Assembly (NCBI RefSeq): GCF_014490665.1
Contig: NZ_CP061038.1
Span: 4,052,501-4,116,500 of the forward strand
Reading direction: 5' to 3'
Length of the DNA: 64,000 bases
From: Sphingomonas alpina
GTDB taxonomy: Bacteria > Pseudomonadota > Alphaproteobacteria > Sphingomonadales > Sphingomonadaceae
Position 1 is the first letter of the stretch. Every line of letters begins with the position of its first letter. Positions 8,391 to 17,975 of the stretch are shown here, in pieces. The position numbers and the translations under genes were made by a program. The notes below the pieces were generated by a model, which was not told where the DNA came from, ran no database searches, and saw only the letters and a list, made by a program, of their open reading frames with translations.

Positions 8391-9920
8391 TCAGGAGGCG
8401 TGGCTGGTGTGCACCGTGATATAGGCGCTCGACAGGGGCGCCGCATCGGCCGGAATTCCGACGAGGTCGGGATGCATCCAGTCGGGCGGATACGGCCCAT
8501 CGACCGTTTGGTGCGCCGCGCCCTCGTTGATCCACTCGCTCCCATAAGCACCGACATAGGGCATCATGCCGATCGTCTTGGTGACCAAGGGCTGCCAGCC
8601 CGGTGGCGCAAGGAACACCGCCGTAGCCCGCGTCTCGCTGTACGGACACGCCGCAAAGGTGGACATGTTCCAGCGCGTATCCTTGAAGCTCGAATAATCC
8701 GCCATGTGCCGCGTGCCGCCGGTCATGCCCTGCTGCTGCCACCCCTCGAGCTGGATATACGCGTTGTAATCGCCCCCATCGGTCGCGTCCGGCACGGTCT
8801 TTCCGGTCATGAAGGCATTGAGTATGCCCGCCGGCCCGATCGCCTCATCGACATAATCATAGGCGACCGTCGCCGGCATGGTCTCGCCAGTGATGTTCAG
8901 ATAATAGCGCGCCGTGTTGGTGGTACTAAGCGGCGAACAATAATGCGACGTACCGCCATCCGGACGGCCCCAGGCACTGGAACCATTGAACCAGGCATAG
9001 AAGTCACGGTTGCGATTATAGCCTCCAACATCGTTCGTCGCGCAGATCGTGACGATATGGGCGCCGGCGACCAGCAATGTCAGGAAAGTGTCGACCGCGG
9101 TCTGGTTCCAGTTCCCGCCATCGAAGAATGACAGGCCGGCATAACCGCTCAGCGTGAAGACCGCAGCTTTTCCCTTCGTCGCGGCATAATCGATTTCGGG
9201 AATCCACAACATCGGCGGGCTGGGTGTCGCGCTGATAAAGCCTTTCAGCAAGCCGATCAGATAGGCGTCGGGCGCGGCACATTTGGTAGCGTCGCCGGTC
9301 ATCCAGCAACTGCTCAACATCGCGACCATGGTCTTGAGCTGCCCGCCGGTCAGGTCGTAATAATGGATCGCCGGCGGCATGCCCGCCCCGACCGAGCTCG
9401 TGATATGGGTGGATACCGTCGCAATGCCATCGACATTGCGCACCCCGGTGTTGAACATCGCGTTGGTGAGGTCAGCAAAGACATACGAGAAAGCGTTGGC
9501 AATCGTCATCGGCGTCGCGGTCAGCGACATGATCATGATCGTCGACCCTTCCCGCTGCGGCCGCCCGTCATAAAGCGTGATATTGGCCACGACCGAACTG
9601 GCGCCGATCGTCTCGCTCGAGATCGAGGCGGCGAAGGCGGCGATCGGTGTGATCGACAGGCTGGTATTGTCGGCCTGCGACGACGCGCAATACGCGACCG
9701 TCAGGCATTCCAGACCCTGATAATTATTCTGATGGAATGCGAGCGTTCCGGACATCGCCTCGGACGTGTTGCTGCCAGTAAAGCTCTGATGCTTCATCGG
9801 CGCGATATTCTGGTTGGTCGCGGACAGCGCCGTGCCACTGGTAAAATCGTTGATCGAACAGATGTTCAGATGTGCGGCGTTCGAAACCTGAATGTTGATC
9901 GAGCGCGTGACGTTGGACAT
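8391..9920 (-). CDS. Unrecognised 509-aa protein
   Basis: I do not recognise this protein. It has no signal peptide or membrane helix, only nine lysines in 509 residues, eight cysteines (21, 72, 78, 205, 214, 293, 328, 425), and is rich in Ser, Thr, Asn, Ala and aromatic residues. The first ~130 residues (RSINIQVSNAAHLNICSIND onward) alternate short hydrophobic strands with polar turns and look like a beta-sandwich. The rest has aromatic and Gly-rich segments such as GYAGLSFFDGGNWNQTAVD and FYAWFNGSSAWGRPDGG. The composition recalls secreted or self-assembling proteins. It stands alone between prmC and the DUF4167 gene. The start at 9920 is preceded by GGGGGAGAAGTC. The frame is long and coherent, so it is a real gene of unknown role. 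Confidence 0.75.
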   Translation of the reverse strand: MSNVTRSINIQVSNAAHLNICSINDFTSGTALSATNQNIAPMKHQSFTGSNTSEAMSGTLAFHQNNYQGLECLTVAYCASSQADNTSLSITPIAAFAASISSETIGASSVVANITLYDGRPQREGSTIMIMSLTATPMTIANAFSYVFADLTNAMFNTGVRNVDGIATVSTHITSSVGAGMPPAIHYYDLTGGQLKTMVAMLSSCWMTGDATKCAAPDAYLIGLLKGFISATPSPPMLWIPEIDYAATKGKAAVFTLSGYAGLSFFDGGNWNQTAVDTFLTLLVAGAHIVTICATNDVGGYNRNRDFYAWFNGSSAWGRPDGGTSHYCSPLSTTNTARYYLNITGETMPATVAYDYVDEAIGPAGILNAFMTGKTVPDATDGGDYNAYIQLEGWQQQGMTGGTRHMADYSSFKDTRWNMSTFAACPYSETRATAVFLAPPGWQPLVTKTIGMMPYVGAYGSEWINEGAAHQTVDGPYPPDWMHPDLVGIPADAAPLSSAYITVHTSHAS

Positions 9921-10043
9921 GACTTCTCCCCCGGCGGACCGGTTCGAAACCCGGCATTAGCAGGGGCCTGAGTTTTCCAATCGAAGCTTGAGATCAGATT
10001 CCATTTCGGCTGCGTTCCATACGCGGGCGATATGCCTCCCCGT

Positions 10044-10913
10044 TCAGGAGAGGCGAGCGGTCACGCAGCGCTCGATTCCACCCAGATCGGATCGAATTCC
10101 CGTCGCCAGCCCCTGCGCACCAAGCAATTCGGCCACTGCCGCCGCCTGCCCGGCACCGACCTCGATACAGGCGACCCCATCCGGTGCGAGCAAGGCGGGA
10201 AGCTGCGGCGCGATGATGCGGTAATCGTCGAGCCCGTCCGCGCCGGCAAACAGCGCCCCGGCCGGCTCATGATCGCGCACTTCGGCGGGGAGCGTGTCGC
10301 CGGTCGCGATATAGGGTGGATTGGCAAGAATCAGGTCGAATTCGCCCTCCAGACCCTTGGCCCAATTGCCGAACCTGAAGGACACACGATCGCCCATCTC
10401 TAGATTGCGCGCATTGATCGCGGCATAGCCAAGCGCCTTGTCAGATGCATCGATGCCGAGCCCATTCGCCCCGGGCCATTGCGACAGGGCGGCGAGCAGC
10501 AGCGTGCCAGGCCCTGTCCCCAGATCGAGGATCCGGCTCGGGGCGCGATCGCCGAAATGCGCGACCGCCGCCTCGATCAGCGTCTCGCTATCGGCGCGCG
10601 GCACCAGTGCGCCGGGGCCGACGGCGAGGTCGATCGTCCAGAAGGCGCGGCTGCCGGTGATATAGGCGATCGGCTCATGCGCGAGGCGGCGCGCGACCAG
10701 CGCGGCAAAGGCTTCCGGCACGGCGGCGTCTAGATGGTTGAGCAGGAGCTTCTCGCGCGACATGCCAAGGGCATGGGCCATCAGCAGCTCGGCATCGAGG
10801 CGCGGCGTTTGCGAACTGGCGGCGAAGACAGTCGCCGCCTTGGCGAGCGCCGCCCTGACTCCTCTCCCGCCTGCGAAAGGGGTCGGGGGAGGGCCTGTCA
10901 CAGGCGCCACCAT
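10044..10913 (-). CDS. prmC: Release factor glutamine methyltransferase
   Basis: PrmC (HemK) methylates the glutamine of the GGQ motif in peptide release factors using S-adenosylmethionine. The 289-residue product has an N-terminal helical substrate domain, the SAM-binding DLGTGPGTLLL near 130-140, and the catalytic NPPY at 198-201. It lies directly downstream of prfA, which encodes its substrate. The first ~18 residues (VAPVTGPPPTPFAGGRG) are not family-like: they and the ATG at 10913 are encoded by a palindromic repeat (10887-10957). The conserved part starts at VRAALAKAATVF, so either the repeat supplies the start or a non-standard start is used. Alternative GTG codons in frame lie at 10910 and 10901. 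Confidence 0.93.
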   Translation of the reverse strand: MVAPVTGPPPTPFAGGRGVRAALAKAATVFAASSQTPRLDAELLMAHALGMSREKLLLNHLDAAVPEAFAALVARRLAHEPIAYITGSRAFWTIDLAVGPGALVPRADSETLIEAAVAHFGDRAPSRILDLGTGPGTLLLAALSQWPGANGLGIDASDKALGYAAINARNLEMGDRVSFRFGNWAKGLEGEFDLILANPPYIATGDTLPAEVRDHEPAGALFAGADGLDDYRIIAPQLPALLAPDGVACIEVGAGQAAAVAELLGAQGLATGIRSDLGGIERCVTARLS

Positions 10914-10957
10914 GGGCGGGACAGGCCCTCCCTAGCCCCTCCCGCAAGCGGGAGGGG
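10887..10957. repeat. Composite palindromic (REP-like) element
   Basis: Two nested inverted repeats occupy the prfA-prmC junction. GGGAGGGCCTGTC (10887-10899) pairs with GACAGGCCCTCCC (10920-10932), both 13 bp and perfect. CCCCTCCCG (10936-10944) pairs with CGGGAGGGG (10949-10957) around CAAG. A related imperfect CTCCCGCCTGCGAAAGGGG sits just left of it. The pattern is that of REP/BIME-type intergenic elements. It contains the prmC start codon and encodes the first codons of prmC. Confidence 0.8.
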
Positions 10958-10966
10958 AATAAGAGA

Positions 10967-12043
10967 TCAGGCCGCATCCAGCGTCGCCAGCCGTTCGGCC
11001 TCGTCCTCGGCGATCAGCGCGCTGACCAGCTCGTCCATCTCGCCCTCAAGAATCTCGGGCAGGCGGTGCAGGGTCAGGTTGATGCGGTGGTCGGTCACGC
11101 GGCCTTGCGGGAAATTATAGGTGCGGATCCGCTCCGAGCGGTCACCCGATCCGACCATCGATTTGCGCGCGCCGGCGCGCTCATTGTGCAGCCGCTCGCG
11201 CTCTGCCTCATAAAGTCGGGTGCGCAGGACCTTCAGCGCCTTGGCCTTGTTCTTGTGCTGCGATTTTTCGTCCTGCTGGATCACCACCAGCCCGGTCGGG
11301 ATATGCACGATGCGCACCGCGGAATCGGTAGTGTTGACCGATTGCCCGCCGGGACCCGACGATCGGTACACGTCGATGCGCAGATCCTTGTCGTCGATCT
11401 TGACGTCGACCTCTTCCGCCTCGGGCAGCACCGCCACCGTCGCCGCGGAGGTATGGATCCGCCCCTGCGCTTCGGTCGCGGGGACGCGCTGCACGCGGTG
11501 CACGCCGCTTTCGAACTTCAGCCGCGCGAACACGCCCTTGCCCTCGACCGAGGCGATCGCCTCGCGAAACCCGCCGGATTCGGAGCTTGAGGCGGAGATC
11601 AGCTCGACCCGCCAGCCCTGGCGCTCGGCATAGCGCTGATACATGCGGAACAGGTCGCCCGCGAACAACGCCGCCTCGTCACCACCGGTCCCGGCGCGGA
11701 TTTCGAGCATTGCCGCACGCTCATCGGCGGCATCGCGCGGCAGCAGCGACAGTGCCAACGCCCGCTCGGCGGCGGGCAGGGTCGCGCGGATCGCCTCGAT
11801 CTCCTCGCGCGCCATCTGCTTGATCTCGGGATCGCTGTCATTCTCCATGCCTGCAAGCACTTCGAGCTCGGCGCGCAACCGCCGCACTTCGCCCGCCGCC
11901 CGCGCGACCGGTTCGAGTTCGGCATATTCCTTCGACACCGCGACGAAGCGGTCGGAGGGCAAGTCGCCAGTCGCCATCTGCGCCTGCAACTCGTCGCGCC
12001 GCGCCTCGATCTGCGCGATCCGTGCTGCGGAGATGCCGGTCAT
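10967..12043 (-). CDS. prfA: Peptide chain release factor 1
   Basis: RF1 reads UAA and UAG stop codons and triggers hydrolysis of peptidyl-tRNA on the ribosome. The 358-residue protein has the stop-codon recognition tripeptide PAT at 188-190 and the universally conserved GGQ at 232-234 within [16 protein letters not shown], with the usual helical N-terminal domain. Length and motif spacing are normal for RF1. It lies 22 bp downstream of hisS and upstream of prmC, whose product would methylate Gln234. The three genes probably form one translation operon. Confidence 0.97.
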   Translation of the reverse strand: MTGISAARIAQIEARRDELQAQMATGDLPSDRFVAVSKEYAELEPVARAAGEVRRLRAELEVLAGMENDSDPEIKQMAREEIEAIRATLPAAERALALSLLPRDAADERAAMLEIRAGTGGDEAALFAGDLFRMYQRYAERQGWRVELISASSSESGGFREAIASVEGKGVFARLKFESGVHRVQRVPATEAQGRIHTSAATVAVLPEAEEVDVKIDDKDLRIDVYRSSGPGGQSVNTTDSAVRIVHIPTGLVVIQQDEKSQHKNKAKALKVLRTRLYEAERERLHNERAGARKSMVGSGDRSERIRTYNFPQGRVTDHRINLTLHRLPEILEGEMDELVSALIAEDEAERLATLDAA

Positions 12044-12065
12044 GCGGCCGGCCGGCCTTCAATCG

Positions 12066-13310
12066 TCAACGCAGCGCCTCCGCCAGGGCGTCGAGCGCCA
12101 CTTCTTTCTGCGTACCGGGGCCCAGTTCCTTGACGGCGGCGACGCCCTTTTCGAGCTCATTGTCGCCAAGGATAACGGCAAAGCGCGCACCCTGCGCATC
12201 CGCTTTCGCCATCCGCCGCTTCATGTTGCCGCGATACGCCATGTCGACGGCGACCCCGGCCCGACGCAAATCGGCAACGATAGCCAGCGCTCGCGCTTCC
12301 GCGGCGGCACCCATTGGAACGATCACTGCGTCGACCTTCTCGACCGCCGGCTCGTCCAGCAGCATCGCCAGCCGTTCGATCCCCGCCGCCCAGCCGATCC
12401 CCGGCGTCTCAGGCCCGCCTAGCGAACCGATCAGCCCGTCATAACGCCCGCCGGCAAGCACCGTGCCCTGTGCGCCGAGCCGGTCGGTGACGAATTCGAA
12501 CGCGGTGTGGCGATAATAATCGAGGCCCCGCACCAGCCGCGAATTGCGCGTCCAGGCGACGCCGGCCGCATCCAGACCCTTGGCCACGCTTTCGAAGAAC
12601 GCGCCCGCCTCGGGCGTCAGATAGGCGTCGATATCGGGGGCGGCCTCGGCGATCGGTCGGTCCTTCGGATCCTTGCTGTCGAGGATGCGTAACGGATTGC
12701 GGGTTAGCCGGTCCTTGCTGTCCTGCGACAGATCGCCTTCGTGCTGCTCAAAATGGGTAACCAGCGCCGCGCGCCAGGCATCGCGCGTCTCGGCATCGCC
12801 CAGCGTGTTGAGCTGCAGGGTCACACCGTCATCGATCTTGAGCTCGCGCAGCAGCTGATCGGCCAAGACCAGCAACTCGACATCCGCCGCCGCTTCGGGC
12901 GCGCCGATGATCTCGGCGTCGATCTGGTGGAACTGGCGGTAACGGCCCTTTTGCGGGCGTTCGTAGCGGAACACCGGCCCATGCGCGACGAGCTTCAGCG
13001 GCGCATATTGCTGCCAGCCCTCGGTCAGATAGGCGCGCGCGATGCCGGCGGTGAATTCGGGCCGCAGGGTGAGCGAATCGCCGCCGCGATCCTCGAAACT
13101 GTACATCTCCTTCGACACGACATCGGTCGTTTCGCCGAGCGAGCGCGCGAACACGGCGGTCGATTCGAAGATCGGCACCTCGACGCGCTGGAAACAATAA
13201 AGTCGCCGCACCCGCTCGAACGTGTCGATGACCTGCGCGAAGCGGCGCTGCTCCTCGCCGAAGATGTCCTGGGTGCCGCGAATGCGCTTGGGGGTTTCGA
13301 TACGTGCCAT
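12066..13310 (-). CDS. hisS: Histidyl-tRNA synthetase
   Basis: Class II aminoacyl-tRNA synthetase that charges tRNA-His. The 414-residue protein shows motif 2 ([21 protein letters not shown]), the histidine-specific [13 protein letters not shown], and motif 3 ([15 protein letters not shown]), followed by a C-terminal anticodon-binding domain with [16 protein letters not shown]. Length is normal. It is the first gene of the hisS-prfA-prmC run and is divergent from a DUF1345 gene that starts about 50 bp away, so both promoters must lie in that short gap. Confidence 0.97.
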   Translation of the reverse strand: MARIETPKRIRGTQDIFGEEQRRFAQVIDTFERVRRLYCFQRVEVPIFESTAVFARSLGETTDVVSKEMYSFEDRGGDSLTLRPEFTAGIARAYLTEGWQQYAPLKLVAHGPVFRYERPQKGRYRQFHQIDAEIIGAPEAAADVELLVLADQLLRELKIDDGVTLQLNTLGDAETRDAWRAALVTHFEQHEGDLSQDSKDRLTRNPLRILDSKDPKDRPIAEAAPDIDAYLTPEAGAFFESVAKGLDAAGVAWTRNSRLVRGLDYYRHTAFEFVTDRLGAQGTVLAGGRYDGLIGSLGGPETPGIGWAAGIERLAMLLDEPAVEKVDAVIVPMGAAAEARALAIVADLRRAGVAVDMAYRGNMKRRMAKADAQGARFAVILGDNELEKGVAAVKELGPGTQKEVALDALAEALR

Positions 13311-13359
13311 TTGCGGCTGCTCTCTATGCGAGCGCGGGAAGGAGCGCTAGACCTTCGGC

Positions 13360-14007
13360 ATGGCAGCGAAAAACTCGGGTCTGCAGCTCGGCAACAGGAT
13401 CGCACCGCCGCGCTTCCTTGCCTTTGCTATCCTGTTCGTCATCGGCCTCGCCATTTTGATCCCGCCACTGGGCAAGGGATTGGGCACGATGGCGGCATTC
13501 GATATCGCCGCCGCCGCGTTCCTGGCCCTGGTCACGCCGCTGCTGGGAAGCAAGGCCGACGCGATGCGCGCCCATACCAAGGACAATGACGCCAACCGCG
13601 CCTTGCTGCTTGCCATCACCGCCACGGTGACGATCGTGATCCTGGTTTCGGTCGTGAGCGAGATGATGGGCGGCAAGAGCACCAGCTTTGGCACCGCATT
13701 GATCGTCGTCACGCTGATCCTCGCCTGGCTGTTCTCCAACACAATCTATGCGCTGCACTATGCGCACCTCTTCTACCTCGACAACGGCACCGGCAAGGAC
13801 AGCGGCGGGGTCGATATCCCCAAATGCTCCGAGCCCGACTATTGGGACTTCGTATATTTCAGCTTCACCCTCGGCATGACTTTCCAGACCTCGGACGTAG
13901 AGATCACCGCACCGCGCATCCGCCGCGTGGTGATCGGCCATTGCCTTGCCGCCTTCGTGTTCAACATCGGGGTGCTTGCCTTCACCATCAACGTGCTGGG
14001 CGGCTGA
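13360..14007 (+). CDS. DUF1345 integral membrane protein
   Basis: A 215-residue protein with five to six hydrophobic helices. The C-terminal half carries the DUF1345 signature: NTIYALHYAHLFY, then SEPDYWDFVYFSFTLGMTFQTSDVEI, and a final VFNIGVLAFTINVL. The SFTLGMTFQTSD segment is reminiscent of a K+ channel pore loop, but no channel function is established. The start is the first ATG after GGAGCG. It is followed by the M61 peptidase gene in the same direction after about 120 bp. Confidence 0.88.
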   Translation: MAAKNSGLQLGNRIAPPRFLAFAILFVIGLAILIPPLGKGLGTMAAFDIAAAAFLALVTPLLGSKADAMRAHTKDNDANRALLLAITATVTIVILVSVVSEMMGGKSTSFGTALIVVTLILAWLFSNTIYALHYAHLFYLDNGTGKDSGGVDIPKCSEPDYWDFVYFSFTLGMTFQTSDVEITAPRIRRVVIGHCLAAFVFNIGVLAFTINVLGG

Positions 14008-14128
14008 GGTATCTCCCGTTCGCACGACCGGATCAAACGGCACTTGAGCGGCTGAAGGGGTGGACGCCCGCTGCCTCGGGGGCTTAAGCCACGCACAACC
14101 TCCCCTTTGCCGAAAGGCCCCGCTCCTG

Positions 14129-16036
14129 ATGATCCGTCCGCTTATCACCGCCGCGATGCTCGCCTCCGCCGCCACCCCCGCGCTCGCCGAGAATTCGAAG
14201 CCGCAGCCGGTGCCCTTTGTCGATACCATCCCGGCGGCGCGCGACATCGCCTATCCCGGCACGATCACGCTCGACGTCGATGCCACCGATACCAGGCGCG
14301 GCATCTTCACGGTCAGGGAAAGCATCCCGGTCAAGGAAGCCGGCCCGATGGTGCTGCTCTATCCGAAATGGCTCCCCGGCGCGCACAGCCCGCGCGGCGA
14401 GATCGAGAAGCTCGCCGGCCTGTTCATCACCGCGAACGGCAAGCCGGTGCCGTGGAAGCGCGACCCGGTCGATGTCTTCGCTTTCCATATCGACGTGCCG
14501 AAGGGCGCGAAAGCGCTCGATATCAGCCTGAAATTCCTGTCGGCGACCAAGACGGATCAGGGCCGCATCGTCATGACGCCGAAGATGCTCAGCCTGCAGT
14601 TCAACTCGATGAGCCTGTATCCGGCGGGCTATTTCACACGCCAGATTCCGATCAAGGCGACGGTGAAATATCCCGATGGCTGGACCGCCGCGTCGGCCCT
14701 GACGGCCAAGGCGGTCGGATCGACCTATGCCTATGAAAAGACCAATTACGAGGTGCTGGTCGATTCCCCCGTTTTGGCCGGGCGCTATTACAAGCGCTGG
14801 GCGCTCAGTCCGCGCGTCAATCTGAACGTGGTCGCCGACACGCCCGAGGAACTGGTCGCGACCCCCGAACAGATCGATGCGCACAAGAAGCTGGTCGAGC
14901 AGGCGGTGAAGAATTTCGGCGCGCAGCATTACGACAATTATGAATTCCTGCTCTCGATCACCGACGAACTGGGCGGGATCGGGCTTGAGCATCACCGCTC
15001 GTCCGAAAACGGGGTGAAGCCGGGCTATTTCACTAAATGGAAGGACGGCCCGGGGTCGCGCAATCTGTTGCCGCACGAATTCACCCATAGCTGGGACGGC
15101 AAGTTCCGCCGCGGCGCCGACCTGTGGACGCCCGACTTCCGCACGCCGATGCGCGGCAGCCTGTTATGGGTCTATGAAGGCCAGACGCAATTCTGGGGCT
15201 ATGTGCTGCAGGCGCGCTCCGGCATCGTGTCGAAACAGGATACGCTCGACATGTACGCCTCGATCCTGGCCAGCCTCGACAATCGCCCGGCGCGCGACTG
15301 GCGGCCGATGGTCGACACGACCAACGATCCAGTGATGTCGCAGCGCAAGCCCAAGGGCTGGACCAGCTATCAGCGCTCCGAGGATTATTACAATGAGGGC
15401 CTGCTGATCTGGATGGAGGTCGATTCGATCCTGCGCAAACAGTCCGGCGGGACCAAATCGATCGACGATTTCGCGAAGGCGTTTTTCGGGATCAACGACG
15501 GCGACTGGGGCCAGGTGACCTATACTTTCGACGACGTGGTTGCGACGCTCAATGCCATCCAGCCCTATGACTGGAACGGCTTCCTCGGCACCCGGATCAA
15601 CGAAACCGGCGCACCCGCGCCACTCGGCGGGTTCGTCGCGAACGGCTACAAGCTGATCTATACCGATGAGCCGACGCTGGCGTTCAAGAACAGCGAAATG
15701 ACCGGAAAGAAGACCGACCTGACCTATTCACTGGGGCTGGTGATCGACAAGGATGCGGAAATCACCGCGGTCGGCTGGGACAGCCCGGCCTATAAAGCGG
15801 GCCTCGACATCGGCATCAAGGTGCTGGCAGTCAACGACCTCGCCTATAGCGACACCATCCTCAAGGCGGCGATCGTCACGGCAAAGACGGCGAAGGACCC
15901 GATCCGGCTGCTGGTCAAGAATGGCGAACGGATCGACACCATCGCCATCGACTATCATGGCGGGCCGCGCTATCCGCGCCTGGAAAAAATCGGCTCCGGA
16001 GAGGGTGGCCTGGATAAGCTTCTGATGCCGCGGTGA
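14129..16036 (+). CDS. M61 family glycyl aminopeptidase-like metallopeptidase
   Basis: A secreted zinc peptidase of 635 residues. It starts with a signal peptide (MIRPLITAAMLASAATPALAE). The M61 catalytic motif HEFTH is at residues 316-320, followed by the downstream glutamate in WVYEGQTQFWG. An N-terminal beta-rich domain precedes the catalytic domain and a PDZ-like domain lies at the C-terminus (SLGLVIDKDAEITAVGWDSPAYKAGL). Members of M61 remove N-terminal residues, with preference for Gly or Ala in the characterised Sphingomonas enzyme. The start at 14129 is chosen for the signal peptide; an in-frame extension upstream is not signal-like. Confidence 0.93.
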   Translation: MIRPLITAAMLASAATPALAENSKPQPVPFVDTIPAARDIAYPGTITLDVDATDTRRGIFTVRESIPVKEAGPMVLLYPKWLPGAHSPRGEIEKLAGLFITANGKPVPWKRDPVDVFAFHIDVPKGAKALDISLKFLSATKTDQGRIVMTPKMLSLQFNSMSLYPAGYFTRQIPIKATVKYPDGWTAASALTAKAVGSTYAYEKTNYEVLVDSPVLAGRYYKRWALSPRVNLNVVADTPEELVATPEQIDAHKKLVEQAVKNFGAQHYDNYEFLLSITDELGGIGLEHHRSSENGVKPGYFTKWKDGPGSRNLLPHEFTHSWDGKFRRGADLWTPDFRTPMRGSLLWVYEGQTQFWGYVLQARSGIVSKQDTLDMYASILASLDNRPARDWRPMVDTTNDPVMSQRKPKGWTSYQRSEDYYNEGLLIWMEVDSILRKQSGGTKSIDDFAKAFFGINDGDWGQVTYTFDDVVATLNAIQPYDWNGFLGTRINETGAPAPLGGFVANGYKLIYTDEPTLAFKNSEMTGKKTDLTYSLGLVIDKDAEITAVGWDSPAYKAGLDIGIKVLAVNDLAYSDTILKAAIVTAKTAKDPIRLLVKNGERIDTIAIDYHGGPRYPRLEKIGSGEGGLDKLLMPR

Positions 16037-16067
16037 CGCGGCGAACGACGATTTCCAAAGGAATGAT

Positions 16068-16616
16068 ATGCGTATCGACATGATTCCGGTCGGCGACGAT
16101 CCGCCGAACAGCCTCAACGTCATCATCGAGGTGCCGGTCGGCGGCGAGCCGGTGAAATATGAATTCGACAAGAAATCGGGCGCGCTGTTCGTCGACCGCA
16201 TTCTGCATACGCCGATGCGCTACCCGGCCAATTACGGCTTCGTACCGCACACTTTGTCGCCCGATGGCGATCCGCTCGACGCGCTGGTCATCGCCCGCTC
16301 GCCCTTCATTCCGGGCAGCGTCGTGCGCGTCCGGCCGATTGGCGTGCTTAAGCTCGAAGACGAAGCCGGCGGCGATGAAAAGCTGATCACCGTGCCGGTC
16401 GACACGACCTTCCCCTATTACACCGATGTCGGCGAGCGCGGCGATCTGCCCTCGATCGTCCTCGCCCAGATCGAGCATTTCTTCACCCACTATAAGGATC
16501 TGGAGCCGCAGAAATGGGTCCGGATCGGCAGCTGGGGCGATGCCGAGGAAGCGCGCCGCATCGTGGTCGAGGCGATCGAGGCAGCCAAGGTGGCCAAGGC
16601 CGCGGAACCGGCTTGA
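16068..16616 (+). CDS. ppa: Inorganic pyrophosphatase
   Basis: A cytoplasmic family I pyrophosphatase of 182 residues that hydrolyses PPi to two phosphates. Active-site segments are all present: the KYEFDKKSG type block near residue 30, RYPANYGFVPHTL, and the metal-binding DGDPLDALV, with the later basic KHYKDLEPQKW block represented as THYKDLEPQKW. AAAGGAATGAT gives a good ribosome binding site. It overlaps the next gene by a TTGA junction, so the two are translationally coupled. Confidence 0.96.
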   Translation: MRIDMIPVGDDPPNSLNVIIEVPVGGEPVKYEFDKKSGALFVDRILHTPMRYPANYGFVPHTLSPDGDPLDALVIARSPFIPGSVVRVRPIGVLKLEDEAGGDEKLITVPVDTTFPYYTDVGERGDLPSIVLAQIEHFFTHYKDLEPQKWVRIGSWGDAEEARRIVVEAIEAAKVAKAAEPA

Positions 16617-17299
16617 GCAACCGGGCAGCCTGGCGGTGGTGCGCGGCGGCAGGTGTCGTCGCATTCCTCTGTTCCTGGCTGTTCGGTCAAATCCCCGGTC
16701 TGGTCGCGTGCGGTCCGATCGGGGACCTCACCCCGATCATCGCGTTCGAATTCGTGCGCACACCGGCCGAGGTGGCGCTGCTGTTCGGCAGCGACCCCTG
16801 CCGGTCGGCGCTGGTCGCAGCGCAAAAGACCGGCCTGCTGCTCGACGAATTCGGCTTCATCCCCGCCTATACGGCCTTCCTGATTCTCGGTGCGCTGGCG
16901 ACGGGCAAGCGCGGCATGCTGCGCACGCTGACCATCGCCGCACTGGCGATTGCCGGACTCAGTGACGAGATCGAAGGCGTACTGCTCTACACAATCCTGC
17001 GCGACCTGCCCGGCACCCAGGCGCTGCTCGATCCCTTGTGGTGGGCGGTGCATGTCAAATTCGCGTTTCTGGCACTCGGCACGGCGGGCATCGGCGTGGC
17101 GCTGATCACAGGCCGCAAATGGCTCGCCGTTGTCTTTGGGCTGATCCTGCTCGGTGGTGGGCTGTACGCACTGTACGGCCTGACCATCTTCCCGATAGGC
17201 GGCATGATGAGCGCTTTCGCACTCGCCTGGGTCGCGCTGCTGATCGCCGCGCTTATCGCGTCGTTCGCGCCCCGGCTTTTTTCACGCCGCTCTTTTTAG
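16613..17299 (+). CDS. Hypothetical six-helix membrane protein
   Basis: Encodes 228 residues with about six hydrophobic helices and no domain I recognise. The start is a TTG whose last two bases are the first two of the ppa stop codon, a tight overlap implying translational coupling to pyrophosphatase. Two cysteines near residues 32 and 62 lie in a loop that may be periplasmic. Its last 47 bp overlap the convergent TfoX-like gene. The function is unknown. Confidence 0.65.
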   Translation: MSNRAAWRWCAAAGVVAFLCSWLFGQIPGLVACGPIGDLTPIIAFEFVRTPAEVALLFGSDPCRSALVAAQKTGLLLDEFGFIPAYTAFLILGALATGKRGMLRTLTIAALAIAGLSDEIEGVLLYTILRDLPGTQALLDPLWWAVHVKFAFLALGTAGIGVALITGRKWLAVVFGLILLGGGLYALYGLTIFPIGGMMSAFALAWVALLIAALIASFAPRLFSRRSF

Positions 17300-17642
17300 C
17301 TTTGGCTTTCTTGGGCGGCGCGCGCAGCCCAGCCGCCACCGCCAGCCCGCCCCATTCCCTGAGCGCATCGGCATCGTCATAGACATCGTCGGGCGCACGC
17401 CGATAATTCATCGACTTGAGCTCGCCGTTCATCTCGACGGTGAAGCGCGCACAACCCGCCGCATCCCAGGCCGCGTCGCTTTCCGCATCCGCCTTGAACC
17501 ACAGCGCCTCCCGGCCAACGATCGCGAACACTATGCCGTCGAGATAGAGCGTCGCACCGCCCATCATGCGGCGCATCGTCACCGTACCGACCGGCGCCAT
17601 CGCCTCGGTGACCCAATCGACCAGTCCGGTATCCAATGCCAT
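17253..17642 (-). CDS. TfoX N-terminal domain protein
   Basis: A 129-residue soluble protein whose first ~100 residues match the TfoX/Sxy N-terminal domain: VTMRRMMGGATLYLDGIVFAIV, then LWFKADAESDAAWDAAG and MNYRRAPDDVYDDADAL. The domain is named after a competence regulator, but stand-alone versions are widespread and mostly uncharacterised. The C-terminus is a short Lys/Arg-rich tail (KKAKAKKSGVKKAGARTTR), which could bind nucleic acid. It is the last gene of a minus-strand group with SMR, GNAT and DMT genes. Confidence 0.88.
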   Translation of the reverse strand: MALDTGLVDWVTEAMAPVGTVTMRRMMGGATLYLDGIVFAIVGREALWFKADAESDAAWDAAGCARFTVEMNGELKSMNYRRAPDDVYDDADALREWGGLAVAAGLRAPPKKAKAKKSGVKKAGARTTR

Positions 17643-17654
17643 CCAGTCCTCCTC

Positions 17655-17975
17655 TCAATGCCCCGATGTCAGCTTGAGCCCGGCAATGCACAGGACCACG
17701 CCGAGGATCAGCAGCAGCCGCGGCAGCGTCGCCGGCTCGCCGAACCAGGCGATCCCGACCAGCACCGTGCCAAGCGCGCCGATTCCGCCCCAGACGGCAT
17801 AGGCCGTCCCCATCGGAATGGTTCGCGACGCGACTTCGAGCAGCCCCATCGACAAGGTGACCGAGACGAGAAAGCCGGCGGTCCAGGGCAGATTGCGAAA
17901 GCCATCGACATAGCGAAGGCAGGTGGTGAAGCCGATCTCGAAACAGCCGCCGATGATCAGCAGGATCCAGGCCAT
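17655..17975 (-). CDS. sugE: SMR family transporter, SugE/Gdx type
   Basis: A 106-residue small multidrug resistance protein with four transmembrane helices. It has the essential membrane glutamate at position 13 (GGCFEIG), the conserved AYAVWGGIGALGTVLVGI block, and the length of the family. The Trp-Gly-Gly pattern and MAWILLI start point to the SugE/Gdx subgroup, whose studied members export guanidinium, rather than EmrE. The start ATG overlaps the stop of the upstream acetyltransferase gene (TGATG), and the TfoX-like gene follows after 12 bp. No guanidine riboswitch is visible upstream. Confidence 0.88.
   Translation of the reverse strand: MAWILLIIGGCFEIGFTTCLRYVDGFRNLPWTAGFLVSVTLSMGLLEVASRTIPMGTAYAVWGGIGALGTVLVGIAWFGEPATLPRLLLILGVVLCIAGLKLTSGH

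Noticed and set aside
9936..9955. A GGTTCGAAACCC segment that looks like a tRNA T-loop
   Set aside because: No acceptor, D or anticodon arm could be found around it on either strand; it is a near-palindrome upstream of the 509-aa gene.
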